A stretch of DNA of 26,916 nt from Candidatus Dadabacteria bacterium (GCA_022564935.1 JADFKM010000025.1:1-26916); one strand, 5' to 3'; shown: positions 10,285 through 17,938, counted from the stretch's first letter. Numbers and translations are program-made. Notes: generated by a model from the letters alone, not told the origin.

Positions 10285-11226
10285 TTGGAAGCGTCTTACC
10301 TTCCCGAGACAATCAAAGCCCTCGAAGAAAACATACAGAAGGTTATAAAAGGCAAGCCTGAGGCCGTGAGGGCGGCTTTGATATCCCTGCTTGCCCAGGG
10401 ACACATGCTCATTGAAGACGTGCCCGGTGTTGGCAAAACCACTCTTGCCCAATCTCTTGCAAAGACCACAGCGCTGTCTTTCAAGAGGATTCAGTTCACA
10501 AGCGACCTTCTGCCCTCCGATATACTCGGCGTTTCCATACTCGACCAGGACTCGGGTGAGTTCCAGTTCAAGCCGGGCCCCATATTCGCGAACATTGTCC
10601 TTGCGGATGAGATAAACCGCGCAACGCCCAAGACTCAAAGCGCCCTTCTTGAGGCCATGAACGAGTCAAAGGTTACGATTGACGGCAAGACCTATGTCCT
10701 GCCCAAACCGTTTCTCGTAATCGCTACTCAGAACCCCTTTGAATACCGCGGAACGTTTCCCCTGCCTGAGAATCAGCTCGACAGGTTTGCGATGAGAATG
10801 AGCATTGGGTACCCGGATGAAGAGAGCGAAAAGAAGATACTTCTGAACAGCAGCCGGTCGAGTCATCTCGATATGATCGAGCCGATTGTGTCAAAGGAAG
10901 AAGTGGTGAAGCTGCAGGGAATGGTGGACAGAGTGGTCATAGACGACACAATACTCGATTACATGCTTAAGATCATAAATGGCACGCGAAACTCTAAGCT
11001 GTTTGAGCTGGGCGTAAGTCCGCGAGGCTCCATTGCTCTAAAGCGCGCCGCCCAGGCCAGGGCTTTGGTGGAAGGGAGGACGTACTGCATTCCCGATGAC
11101 GTTAAGAAGATGGTTATTCCTGTGCTTGCCCACAGAGTGATTACCAAGATAAACCGCCTGGGAGACAGGGGTATGGAAGCAGAAGTCCTTACCGACGTGC
11201 TTGAAGGCACAGAGGTTCCTATGTAG
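10285..11226 (+). CDS. MoxR-family AAA+ ATPase
   Basis: This 313-residue protein matches the MoxR AAA+ family, chaperone-like ATPases that act with von Willebrand-factor A (VWA) or DUF58 partners in protein maturation and stress. It has Walker A DVPGVGKT at 45-52, Walker B IVLADE ending at residue 109 followed by INRATPKTQSALLEAM, the ATQNP sensor 1 segment, and the C-terminal lid with SPRGSIAL. The start is a TTG at 10285: AGGAGG at 10270-10275 lies 9 bases upstream and overlaps the secA stop (TAG 10269-10271), so translation is likely coupled to secA. No DUF58 or VWA gene follows; the next gene encodes a small membrane protein. The family call is secure; the partner and substrate are unknown. 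Confidence 0.93.
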   Translation: MEASYLPETIKALEENIQKVIKGKPEAVRAALISLLAQGHMLIEDVPGVGKTTLAQSLAKTTALSFKRIQFTSDLLPSDILGVSILDQDSGEFQFKPGPIFANIVLADEINRATPKTQSALLEAMNESKVTIDGKTYVLPKPFLVIATQNPFEYRGTFPLPENQLDRFAMRMSIGYPDEESEKKILLNSSRSSHLDMIEPIVSKEEVVKLQGMVDRVVIDDTILDYMLKIINGTRNSKLFELGVSPRGSIALKRAAQARALVEGRTYCIPDDVKKMVIPVLAHRVITKINRLGDRGMEAEVLTDVLEGTEVPM

Positions 11227-11306
11227 CGGCAGATTACAGTCGAGACAGTGATTTTAATCGGCGCATGATTAATTACCCAGGACAAATTGTACGGAGTGTT
11301 TAGACG

Positions 11307-11561
11307 ATGAGAAGGAAAGTATATTTCTACAAAGCTAAAGCATCGCCTTTAGCGATTCCCGCAGTTCTTTTAGGTCTGATAGTTCTGGCCGCCATAAGCA
11401 CCGTTATGGTTGTAGCAGCGCTGGTAATAGGCGCATGTATAGCCGGTGCGATGCTGGTTCGCCGACTTTTTGCGTCCAAAAGCAGCGAGTTCAGGAGGTT
11501 AGAAGACGACGGACGAACCGTTGTGTTGAGAGAAGACGAGTACGAGGTGTTGGATAAGTAG
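11307..11561 (+). CDS. Small membrane protein of unknown function
   Basis: This is an 84-residue protein I do not recognise. A basic N-terminus (MRRKVYFYKAK) is followed by about 45 hydrophobic residues rich in Ala, Val, Leu and Ile, long enough for a helical hairpin of two membrane segments with a central Ala/Gly turn. Then comes a charged soluble tail ending DEYEVLDK. The positive N-terminus and RR after the second helix predict both ends in the cytoplasm. GGAG at 11293-11296 lies 10 bases before the ATG. It follows moxR by 80 bases on the same strand and may be in its transcript, so it is a candidate membrane partner, but that is only inference from position. Codon use resembles its neighbours. 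Confidence 0.7.
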   Translation: MRRKVYFYKAKASPLAIPAVLLGLIVLAAISTVMVVAALVIGACIAGAMLVRRLFASKSSEFRRLEDDGRTVVLREDEYEVLDK

Positions 11562-11677
11562 TTCCACTCTCTCTTTACCTGAGCCTGAGCTTTTTCATGG
11601 CTTAAACCCCGCCGAAGAAGCCGCAGCCTGAGAATAACCCTAAAGCTTGGAGAAAAAACAAGGACTTCTTTGGCGAG

Positions 11678-11953
11678 CTAAATGCCCTCGATTTGTGCGG
11701 CTAATTTGAAGTCTTTATTCGTGATGCCCCCTTCGCTGTGTGTCGAGAGGGTGAGCGTGACCCTGTTCCATTGAATCAGCACATCGGGATGGTGGTTTGC
11801 CTTTTCGGCGAGAAAAGCGACTTTGGTTACAAAGGCCAGGGAGTCCACAAAATCCTTTGTTGTGTATGTCTTTCGTATTTCTTTATCTCTTAGATCCCAG
11901 CCCTCAAGAGTGTCGAGTCTCTCCTGTATTTCGTCGGCGGTTAATAAAGCCAT
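11678..11953 (-). CDS. phhB: Pterin-4a-carbinolamine dehydratase
   Basis: This 91-residue protein has the hallmark of the PCD/DCoH family: His54-His55-Pro56-Asp57 followed by a LTLSTHSEGGITNKD segment and the terminal LAAQIEGI helix. The enzyme dehydrates 4a-hydroxytetrahydrobiopterin formed by aromatic amino acid hydroxylases. Many bacteria keep it without a phenylalanine hydroxylase; none is visible here. In reverse sense AGGAGGG lies about 6 bases before the ATG, a strong SD that fixes the start. It is divergent from folK across an 82-base gap and convergent with the small membrane protein gene. The pterin theme shared with folK suggests a link to folate or molybdopterin metabolism, but a role other than recycling is inference. 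Confidence 0.93.
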   Translation of the reverse strand: MALLTADEIQERLDTLEGWDLRDKEIRKTYTTKDFVDSLAFVTKVAFLAEKANHHPDVLIQWNRVTLTLSTHSEGGITNKDFKLAAQIEGI

Positions 11954-12035
11954 TTGAGTCCCTCCTCTTTTTTGTTATCATACCACTTCGTGCGGAGAAC
12001 TCATCTTTAAATTTTCACAGCGAGACTGGTGTGAA

Positions 12036-12536
12036 ATGGCAAAGGCTTATATAGGTATTGGGTCGAACATGGGTGAGAGGGCGGGGAACTGTGAGACCGC
12101 TTTGAACGAGATTTCGAAAGCGGCGTCTGTTCTGTCGGTTTCTTCGGTTTATGAAACCGAGCCAGTCGGGCCGGAGCCGCAGAGGGATTTTATCAATGCG
12201 GCTGCAAAGATTGAGCTCGACCGAAGCCCTTACGAGCTGTTGAGATTCCTCCAGGGGCTTGAGCTCTCTATGGGCAGAGAAGGGCACAGGATGCGGGGCC
12301 CCAGGGTTATAGACTTGGATATTTTATTCTTTGATAACTTTGTCATCAGCTCGAAGAATCTCGTAGTCCCGCACCCGCGGGCTCATATGCGTCGTTTTGT
12401 TCTCCAACCCTTGTGCGAAGTAGAGCCCGGTCTAATCCATCCACAGCTAAAAGTAACGGTATCGACACTGCTTTCCGGGCTTAAAGACAACAAAAAGGTC
12501 GTCAAGATTGGTGTTTTTTCCACAGCCAATTCATAG
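12036..12536 (+). CDS. folK: 2-amino-4-hydroxy-6-hydroxymethyldihydropteridine pyrophosphokinase
   Basis: HPPK transfers pyrophosphate from ATP to 6-hydroxymethyl-7,8-dihydropterin, the step before dihydropteroate synthase in folate synthesis. The 166 residues show IGIGSNMG near the start, the SSVYETEPVG segment, FINAA, and the metal- and ATP-binding GPRVIDLDIL motif (Asp93 and Asp95), then VVPHPRAHMRRFVLQPL. Length is normal for a stand-alone HPPK. The ATG at 12036 has only a poor SD (GGTGTGA), but it gives the canonical N-terminus. It is convergent with folD across an unusual 290-base gap; the last codons include a TTTTCCACA nonamer (12516-12524) that belongs to the DnaA-box cluster described separately. 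Confidence 0.96.
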   Translation: MAKAYIGIGSNMGERAGNCETALNEISKAASVLSVSSVYETEPVGPEPQRDFINAAAKIELDRSPYELLRFLQGLELSMGREGHRMRGPRVIDLDILFFDNFVISSKNLVVPHPRAHMRRFVLQPLCEVEPGLIHPQLKVTVSTLLSGLKDNKKVVKIGVFSTANS

Positions 12537-12711
12537 AAGTCCACAACTTATCCACAGCCCTTTGGTTATTTCCCGCTTAAGTTATCAATATCATATCATC
12601 TTAGAAAGCCTAATTTAATTTAATGATACAAGGCAGTTATATTAGTAAACATGAAATACTTTCTTATAGTGTCCATTTCTTAGACAAAGTTGTTCTTTTC
12701 GTTTATCCACA
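12516..12711 (+). promoter_or_regulatory. Cluster of three DnaA-box nonamers in an AT-rich gap
   Basis: TTATCCACA occurs perfectly at 12548-12556 and 12703-12711. TTTTCCACA at 12516-12524, inside the end of folK, fits the relaxed TTWTNCACA consensus. All three point the same way. The sequence between the two perfect boxes is visibly AT-rich (runs such as AATTTAATTTAATGA). I found no other perfect TTATCCACA or its complement in the window. The sites could be part of a replication origin, a DnaA titration or regulatory site, or chance. Against an origin: folK and folD, and the long smc-secA run, all point towards the gap, and dnaA, dnaN, gyrB and parAB are not nearby. Confidence 0.45.
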
Positions 12712-12826
12712 ACTCACGTAGATGATAATAAACAAATTACTTTAACTGTATCTTAAGGGGTAGAGTCGTGATGGCTTATAGGAGCGCATATTATAGTACC
12801 GATTGAGAAAGGGGGGCGTTTTACGT
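12537..12826. other. AT-rich intergenic region between convergent folK and folD
   Basis: These 290 bases lie between two 3' ends, where no promoter is needed, yet the gap is long and AT-rich. It holds the two perfect DnaA boxes. I see no ORF with an SD, no strong hairpin followed by a T-run, and no convincing DnaA-trio repeat next to the last box. A small RNA cannot be excluded. Confidence 0.6.
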
Positions 12827-13681
12827 TTAAGCCAAAGTTGACAGCTTAGCAGAGCGCAGTGTGTTCCAAAGCAGCATTGCTATGGTCATAGGCCCTACTC
12901 CGCCCGGCACCGGAGTTATATACGAGGCCTTTTCGCTCACGCCTTCAAAGTCCACATCGCCGGTGAGTTTGCCGTCCGGCAGGTGGTTTATACCCACGTC
13001 GATAACCACGACCCCTTCGGTAACCATGTCGGCAGTAATGAATCTTGGGCGGCCTATAGCCGCCACAAGGATGTCGGCGGTTTTTGTGACTTCTTTGAGC
13101 GGCTTTGTCCTGGAGTGGCATATGGTGACTGTGGCGTGGCGGTGAAGGAGAAGCATTGAAACCGGTTTGCCCACAATGTTGCTTCTGCCCACCACTACGG
13201 CTCGTTTGCCTTCGATGGGTATATCGTAAACGTCGAGGAGCCTGATTATCCCGTTCGGGGTGCAGGGGGGAAACCTGGGGTTCCCGGCTACCATCAAACC
13301 GACATTGTGCGGATGAAAACCGTCCACGTCTTTTAGCGGACTGACTCTGGTTAAAACCGTGGTTTCGTTTATATGCTCGGGCAAAGGCAGCTGTATGAGA
13401 ATTCCGTGGATATTGTCGTCGTTATTCAGGTTTTTCACCAGTTCCAGGAGCTCGCTCTCGGAGGCGTTTTTAGAGAGGTTGTGCTCTTCGGAGTATATGC
13501 CGGCCTCGGCGCACGCCTTCCTCTTATTCCTCACGTAGATCTGCGACGCCGGGTTATCTCCGACAAGGACTGCTGCAAGCCCCGGCACTATGCCCGTCTC
13601 CTCCTTCAGCTTGGCTACATCCCGCGCAATCTCTTCGCGGGTTTTCTTCGCCACCTTTTTACCATCGATTATCTCACCCAT
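12827..13681 (-). CDS. folD: Bifunctional methylenetetrahydrofolate dehydrogenase / methenyltetrahydrofolate cyclohydrolase
   Basis: FolD interconverts 5,10-methylene-, 5,10-methenyl- and 10-formyl-tetrahydrofolate with NADP in the cytoplasm. The 284 residues show the family blocks: [20 protein letters not shown] with Tyr49 and the catalytic Lys53, [28 protein letters not shown], the Rossmann [22 protein letters not shown], and [14 protein letters not shown] near the end. Length is typical. The ATG is joined to the upstream gene as TAATG: the thiD stop and the folD start share one base (13681), and an AAGG lies just upstream, so translation is probably coupled. Pairing with thiD is odd in pathway terms, since one-carbon and thiamine pyrimidine metabolism meet only indirectly. 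It is convergent with folK. Confidence 0.97.
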   Translation of the reverse strand: MGEIIDGKKVAKKTREEIARDVAKLKEETGIVPGLAAVLVGDNPASQIYVRNKRKACAEAGIYSEEHNLSKNASESELLELVKNLNNDDNIHGILIQLPLPEHINETTVLTRVSPLKDVDGFHPHNVGLMVAGNPRFPPCTPNGIIRLLDVYDIPIEGKRAVVVGRSNIVGKPVSMLLLHRHATVTICHSRTKPLKEVTKTADILVAAIGRPRFITADMVTEGVVVIDVGINHLPDGKLTGDVDFEGVSEKASYITPVPGGVGPMTIAMLLWNTLRSAKLSTLA

Positions 13682-14502
13682 TAGCGGTACCTTACCTTGT
13701 GGATTTCATATTCCCAAAAATGGTTCAACGGCCCGTGGCCCCCCCCGATGCTGAAAGACCCTTTAATTGCCCCGTACACGTAGCGCTTCGAGGCTTTGAC
13801 GGCGTCGACGACGGAGTAGCCCCTTGCCAGCAGGGCGCATATGGATGCGGAGTATGTGCAGCCGGTTCCGTGAGTGTTTTTCGTATCGATCCTGGGGGAC
13901 GATATGGTCAGGAAATTTTCGCCGTCGTATAGGATGTCCGTAGCTTCGGCGCTCGGGCTCAGGTGTCCGCCCTTCACGAGAACGTAATCTGGGCCGAGGG
14001 CTTTGATTACCGCGGCGGACTCTCTCATGTCTTCTAACGTCGTTATTTTTTGTGCAGCGAGTATTTCGGCCTCTGGAACGTTCGGGGTGACGATATAGGA
14101 GATGGGTAGGATTTCGTCGATCAAGGCCTGCTCGGCCTCTTTCTGTAGAAGCACTTCCCCGGCTTTTGACCTCATCACGGGGTCGAGCACCAGCTTTTTT
14201 ATATTGTACTGTCTTATCTTGTCGGATACCGCTTTGATAATTCCCTCGTTGGACAACATGCCCAGTTTAGCCGCATCGGCCCCAATGTCGCCTAGTACGG
14301 CGTCTAACTGGAGTTTTACGAACTCAGGCTCCAGGTCGGATATGCCGAGCACCGATTTTGTGTTCTGGGCCGTGACCGACGTGATAACGGACGCACCGAA
14401 AACTCTGAGTGCGGTGAACGTCTTAAGGTCGGCTTGTATGCCCGCGCCGCCTCCTGAATCAGAGCCTGCGATTGTGAGCGCTACTGGAACTTCGATACCC
14501 AT
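13681..14502 (-). CDS. thiD: Hydroxymethylpyrimidine / phosphomethylpyrimidine kinase
   Basis: ThiD phosphorylates the pyrimidine half of thiamine twice (HMP to HMP-P to HMP-PP). The protein is a ribokinase-fold enzyme with [20 protein letters not shown] at its N-terminus, [32 protein letters not shown]-like [15 protein letters not shown], and the anion-hole/catalytic [11 protein letters not shown] motif near the C-terminus. I chose the ATG at 14502 because it puts the AGSD motif about 10 residues in, as in other ThiD proteins. A TTG at 14541 would add 13 residues, and neither start has a clear SD. No TPP riboswitch is recognisable upstream. It overlaps folD by one base, so the two form an operon, and it is divergent from the transglycosylase gene. 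Kinase identity is secure; the start is not. Confidence 0.93.
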   Translation of the reverse strand: MGIEVPVALTIAGSDSGGGAGIQADLKTFTALRVFGASVITSVTAQNTKSVLGISDLEPEFVKLQLDAVLGDIGADAAKLGMLSNEGIIKAVSDKIRQYNIKKLVLDPVMRSKAGEVLLQKEAEQALIDEILPISYIVTPNVPEAEILAAQKITTLEDMRESAAVIKALGPDYVLVKGGHLSPSAEATDILYDGENFLTISSPRIDTKNTHGTGCTYSASICALLARGYSVVDAVKASKRYVYGAIKGSFSIGGGHGPLNHFWEYEIHKVRYR

Positions 14503-14716
14503 CGGAACATTAATAATACGGAGATTGTCCGTACTTTCCAATCGCCCGCGTTACAAACTACGAGGACAAATCTTACTGAAGTACGAAAAGCGGGAGAACT
14601 TGCTATTACATATTAAAAAACTCAAAACTGTGTTATTAAAGCCTTTGCGAGCGATTTGTTTTGCCAATGAACGCATGTCCCTATCGATAAACTAATTGTT
14701 GAGTTATTATATTGTA

Positions 14717-15562
14717 ATGCACCGGCAAGTGTGTGTCCTCCTGTGTACGGCTGTAATGTTTATTCCGCCGTTTTTAACTGCTCTGTCTTCGGAGCTGCTA
14801 AATAGCTCCGGTGAAGAATATCATATAGAGTTCGACCCATATGAATTTAAAGCAACGAGCTTGAACCTGTCCCTTCTCGCCACGGTACAAAAAAAGGGTC
14901 GTTCTACGGCCATGTTAAGGAACAAAAAAACAAACAGGTTAAAATCGTATAAGGAAGGAGATTTCATCGACATAATACCTGGAGTGGAAGCGCTCATTGT
15001 GGGTATACAGAACTGCGCCCTGCTTCTTGAAAGGGACGGCGTGTTCGAGTCCCTGTTTTGCAAGGTAAAAGCCCTCAGCCCGGCGACTGTAACCTACCGC
15101 GGATACACTCTTCTTTCCAGGTTCAGGATTGCGGATGAAATGTTTGAAAACCCTCCGGTGTTTAAAACTACTTATGACCGTGAGATTAAAAGTTTGAGCA
15201 GGAAGCACAACGTCGACCCGTACCTGGTAAAAGCCATCATCAAGGCGGAGTCTAATTTCAATCCAGATGCCGTGTCGCCGAAAAAAGCGATGGGCATAAT
15301 GCAGATTACTCCCGGAACCGCTTATGACTACGGGTTGGAGAACCCCTACGACCCGCTTGAGAACATCGATACGGGCGTGCGGGTGCTTCGCAATTTGATC
15401 GATTACTTTTACGGCAACAAAAAGCTTGTGCTGGCTGCATACAACGCTGGCAGGGGCGCAGTAATCAGGCATGGTTTCAAGGTTCCTCCGTATGATGAAA
15501 CGAGGACTTTCGTAGAGCGTGTGCTGAATTACTATACTTACGTTGAATTTGACGAGGAATAG
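14717..15562 (+). CDS. Lytic transglycosylase (SLT domain) with an N-terminal GspC/PilP-like domain
   Basis: With the ATG at 14717 the protein has 281 residues. A signal peptide opens it (HRQ, then a hydrophobic VCVLLCTAVMFIPPFL core). About 38-118 is a beta-rich stretch with the pattern LNLSLLATVQKKGRSTAML, then YKEGDFIDIIPGVEALIVGI, then CALLLERDGVFESLF. This resembles the GspC homology-region/PilP fold of type II secretion and type IV pilus inner-membrane proteins. About 150-270 is an SLT (family 1) domain: VKAIIKAESNFNPDAVS with catalytic Glu178, AMGIMQITPGTA, and VLAAYNAGRGAV. SLT enzymes cleave the MurNAc-GlcNAc bond with 1,6-anhydro formation. No SD is clear for the ATG or for a TTG at 14696; the ATG was chosen because it starts a good signal peptide. 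No secretion genes are adjacent. Confidence 0.88.
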   Translation: MHRQVCVLLCTAVMFIPPFLTALSSELLNSSGEEYHIEFDPYEFKATSLNLSLLATVQKKGRSTAMLRNKKTNRLKSYKEGDFIDIIPGVEALIVGIQNCALLLERDGVFESLFCKVKALSPATVTYRGYTLLSRFRIADEMFENPPVFKTTYDREIKSLSRKHNVDPYLVKAIIKAESNFNPDAVSPKKAMGIMQITPGTAYDYGLENPYDPLENIDTGVRVLRNLIDYFYGNKKLVLAAYNAGRGAVIRHGFKVPPYDETRTFVERVLNYYTYVEFDEE

Positions 15563-15745
15563 AAGATTAGTTTGGCGGACGTAACATAGATTGCTTTAGA
15601 CGGTACGGTAAAAAGGCTCCTCTTCACAACATCGGGTTCCGGCAAATCCTACCCTTTATTTCGTTCATTCAAGCATTACTGAATCCAAACGGGTTGAAGA
15701 TCTCGACTGAGGAAAAGAGCTTCTAACAGTATAAATTCCACATGT

Positions 15746-15773
15746 TTGGGATGGTAATGTTTGTTTGTATAAT
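15746..15773 (+). promoter_or_regulatory. Possible sigma70-like promoter
   Basis: TTGGGA at 15746-15751 (4 of 6), a 16-base spacer, and a perfect TATAAT at 15768-15773. The only downstream reading frame it could serve is the small ORF at 15933. In AT-rich DNA a TATAAT is common, so this is weak. Confidence 0.25.
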
Positions 15774-15932
15774 GTTAAGGCTTATACTAAACTTGTACCA
15801 AATCGGTTAAGTGGAAGTTTATTCTTGCTCCCCTGTTAATTCAAATAATCCGGTACAATTTACATTGTTCTGTCTGTGTTGTAACATCCGGGTTGTCTGA
15901 TTTAATGCAATCCATTAAAAGTGGAGATGAAT

Positions 15933-16070
15933 ATGGAAGGGCAAGAAATTGCCCTTTTGAATTACATCTTCTATTGTTTCGTTCTCAAATTTTTAATACT
16001 GATTTATGAAATCTTCATCTGCTGGCTTTTCGATTTTCATAGAGTTCTAGAAAATGAATCTGCATTTTGA
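15933..16070 (+). CDS. Possible 45-residue hydrophobic small protein
   Basis: An ATG at 15933 with GGAG at 15923-15926 (6 bases spacing) opens 45 codons ending at TGA 16068-16070. The product starts MEGQEIALLNYIF and has one uninterrupted hydrophobic stretch of about 24 residues (YIFYCFVLKFLILIYEIFICWLF region) before a short charged tail, as in single-pass small membrane proteins. Its first codons form an 8-base hairpin (AAGGGCAA/TTGCCCTT, GAAA loop, 15937-15956). I do not recognise it. The strand is AT-rich, where random frames are rich in Phe, Ile and Leu, so it may be chance; only conservation would decide. Confidence 0.25.
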   Translation: MEGQEIALLNYIFYCFVLKFLILIYEIFICWLFDFHRVLENESAF

Positions 16071-16323
16071 GCATCGTAATTTAGCTCTTCTGATCTTCTA
16101 GTTCTTCTTGTTATCGCACCTGGGACAACTTTTATTTTTCATGCCACTATTCTATACTTTTAGTGGCTAAAATGTCACTTTACCCAAAATAATATATAAA
16201 TGCCCGATTGTGTCTTAGTGGAATAAGTTTACCATCGAGTGTCTTGGTGCCTCGTACAAGGGTAGGCCGTAATTGCCGAGATATGTGTAATACGGCGGCT
16301 CAATGCAAGATGCGAACTTAATC

Positions 16324-17310
16324 TCAGCCTACCACACGCTTAATCGCTTGCAGTATGCGTGAGTGGAACTTCCCGTTCGATGCGACTATTCCCGTATTCC
16401 CGGATAGGACTGCGCCGGTAGTGAAATCTATGTCCCTGCCCACTGCGTCGGTGACCTCTCCCCCCGCTTCCTTAGCTATGAGCCATCCTGCGGCGTGGTC
16501 CCATATTTTCTCCTCGTAGTCTTTTGCTACGGGGAGTCGGATGTAGTACACGGCGTCTCCCCTGCCGAGCGCTGCGTACTTGCACTGCCCGTCAAGTCGT
16601 ATGGGCGGAGCTTGTACTCCGAGGATTTTCGCCACTTCAGCCGATTGTTCTTGGGAGGAATGTTCGCTCTCAACTGATTCCATATAGTTTGCCAGGGAAG
16701 GCTCATCGACGTCTGAAACTTGAATGCGTATTTCATCAGAGTTTTTGAGGTTGCATGTGAAAGAGCCTTTGTCCTTCACGGCTATGAAAACCGCTCCCGT
16801 CCTGTCATATGTAGGCGGTGTTGACGTACCCATGTTTGGGCATCCAAGCACGCCGAGCACTACCTCGCCGTTTTCGATCAAGGCGAGGGCAACGGCGTAA
16901 CTGTCTCCCCTGACGAACCCCTTGGTGCCGTCTATGGGGTCGATCGCCCAGTACCTTTCCGTTGTTATGATTTCGGTCTTTCCGTGCTCTATTGCGTTGA
17001 TTATGTCGATGTCATTGAAAGCGGGATGAAACCCGGCGATACGCTCTTTTATCTTGCCGAGCAGGGTTGAGCCCGCCGGGGATTTAAGCAGGGCGCTGTT
17101 CTCTTCAGATACTACCGGGTCGTCGGGGAAATAGCTCATCAGCTCCATGTTAATGAGCGCTTGAGAGCCGTAGTCGGCTACGGTCACGGGGGATTTATCC
17201 TTTTTTATGACACTATCGTCGTGCGCAAGGGTTCTCTGTACCTCATCGCAAAGCCTGCAGGACTTGATCACCGCCTCCAATGCTACGGCGCGTTCTTTTT
17301 CATAGGACAT
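16324..17310 (-). CDS. 3'(2'),5'-bisphosphate nucleotidase, Hal2/CysQ type (inositol monophosphatase superfamily)
   Basis: This 328-residue lithium-sensitive-phosphatase-fold protein has Asp46 in KSPVTVADYGSQ, Glu69-Glu70 in PVVSEEN, the metal-binding DPIDGTKGF with Asp124 and Asp127, and a C-terminal WDHAAGWLIAKEAGG motif. The DPIDGTKGF wording and the length, about 60 residues longer than E. coli CysQ, match the eukaryote-like Hal2/SAL1 branch. That branch removes the 3' phosphate of PAP (and PAPS), the by-product of sulfate activation and sulfotransfer. A plain inositol-phosphatase activity is the alternative. The ATG at 17310 is preferred over a TTG two codons earlier; neither has an SD. 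It follows the CPBP protease gene by about 40 bases on the same strand, so they are likely co-transcribed. Confidence 0.87.
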   Translation of the reverse strand: MSYEKERAVALEAVIKSCRLCDEVQRTLAHDDSVIKKDKSPVTVADYGSQALINMELMSYFPDDPVVSEENSALLKSPAGSTLLGKIKERIAGFHPAFNDIDIINAIEHGKTEIITTERYWAIDPIDGTKGFVRGDSYAVALALIENGEVVLGVLGCPNMGTSTPPTYDRTGAVFIAVKDKGSFTCNLKNSDEIRIQVSDVDEPSLANYMESVESEHSSQEQSAEVAKILGVQAPPIRLDGQCKYAALGRGDAVYYIRLPVAKDYEEKIWDHAAGWLIAKEAGGEVTDAVGRDIDFTTGAVLSGNTGIVASNGKFHSRILQAIKRVVG

Positions 17311-17350
17311 TGACAAATTATTATAACCTGCTTGTGCGCAGTAGCCGTGA

Positions 17351-17938
17351 TTAGAGCCAGAACCCGCTTTTTCTCTGGTATTTGAAGGCCGAAAAACCTA
17401 GTGTGTCATGAAGGGCGTGAGCTGCCACCGTTGCCGCGAGGGAGCCGGAGGTCACATAGATGGCGCAGAGCAGCACGCTTTCCCATACGGCCCATATGGC
17501 GAACGGGGCCAGTTTGCGGTTCGGGATTAGATGGCAGAGAGAGAAGGAGATGGAAGAAATAATCACCGAAACAGGCGTGTTAAAGAGCCCTGAGTGCAAT
17601 AAGCCTCCAAGGATTATGCCGCGGAATACAAGCTCCTCGCCCCCGGCAAGCAGCCCGGATGCTATTATGTGGCGTGGCTGCTGAGCGTCGAAGTAGTAAA
17701 CCAGCTCTCTGTAGTAGCTTATGTACCTTTGTTTGAAGAGGGCATAAAGTGCGCCGTGTAATAGTGCGTCGCTAAGGATTATTGCAGCGAGGCCTATAGT
17801 AGCGGTTGCGAGGAATTTATCAAGGGGCAGGAGGGGGGGTGGTAAATAGAACAGTTTTACTGTGAGTAAGAATGCGAGCGCAAACAGAGCGGTCAGGGCC
17901 AGGGTGGCTATAAAGTTGTTTTTGACGTAAAAAAGCAC
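17351..17938 (-). CDS. CPBP-family intramembrane metalloprotease (CAAX/Abi type)
   Basis: This 195-residue protein has four or more hydrophobic segments and the three CPBP active-site motifs: Glu101-Glu102 with Arg106 (EELVFRG), a FSLCH motif with His136, and HALHD with His174 and Asp178. The family covers Rce1-like CAAX proteases, bacteriocin self-immunity proteins and uncharacterised intramembrane glutamate proteases; which applies here cannot be told, and no prenylated or bacteriocin substrate gene is adjacent. The start is a GTG at 17938, supported by AAGGA 9 bases upstream in reverse sense. It is divergent from the broken gene at 18073 and lies upstream of the bisphosphate nucleotidase. 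Confidence 0.85.
   Translation of the reverse strand: MLFYVKNNFIATLALTALFALAFLLTVKLFYLPPPLLPLDKFLATATIGLAAIILSDALLHGALYALFKQRYISYYRELVYYFDAQQPRHIIASGLLAGGEELVFRGIILGGLLHSGLFNTPVSVIISSISFSLCHLIPNRKLAPFAIWAVWESVLLCAIYVTSGSLAATVAAHALHDTLGFSAFKYQRKSGFWL

Larger units (their letters stand above)
15563..16323. other. Long AT-rich region without a clear gene
   Basis: About 760 bases between the 3' ends of the transglycosylase (+) and the bisphosphate nucleotidase (-). It is visibly AT-rich compared with its flanks. Contents I can support: a promoter-like pair at 15746-15773, a 45-codon hydrophobic ORF at 15933-16070, and two inverted repeats at 16143-16167 (GCCACTA/TAGTGGC, 11-base loop) and 16266-16296 (GCCGTAATT/AATACGGC, one bulge). 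Neither repeat is followed by a T-run in either direction. I found no tRNA or recognisable structured RNA. Confidence 0.55.

Noticed and set aside
12712-12740. GATGATAATA next to the last DnaA box as a DnaA-trio unwinding element
   Set aside because: The trinucleotides do not match the required strand and order in either orientation.
14102-14695. 197-codon plus-strand frame over the start of thiD
   Set aside because: Low-complexity Ser/Ile-rich antisense product of a clear ThiD sequence.
14503-14716. TPP riboswitch in front of thiD
   Set aside because: None of the conserved thi-box segments could be found on the minus strand.
16143-16167. GCCACTA/TAGTGGC inverted repeat as a terminator for the bisphosphate nucleotidase gene
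   Set aside because: No T-run follows in either direction and it is about 160 bases past the stop.
17320-17325. TATAAT on the minus strand 9 bases before the nucleotidase ATG, suggesting a leaderless transcript
   Set aside because: No -35 match lies at a suitable distance, and the gene can be read from the upstream CPBP gene.
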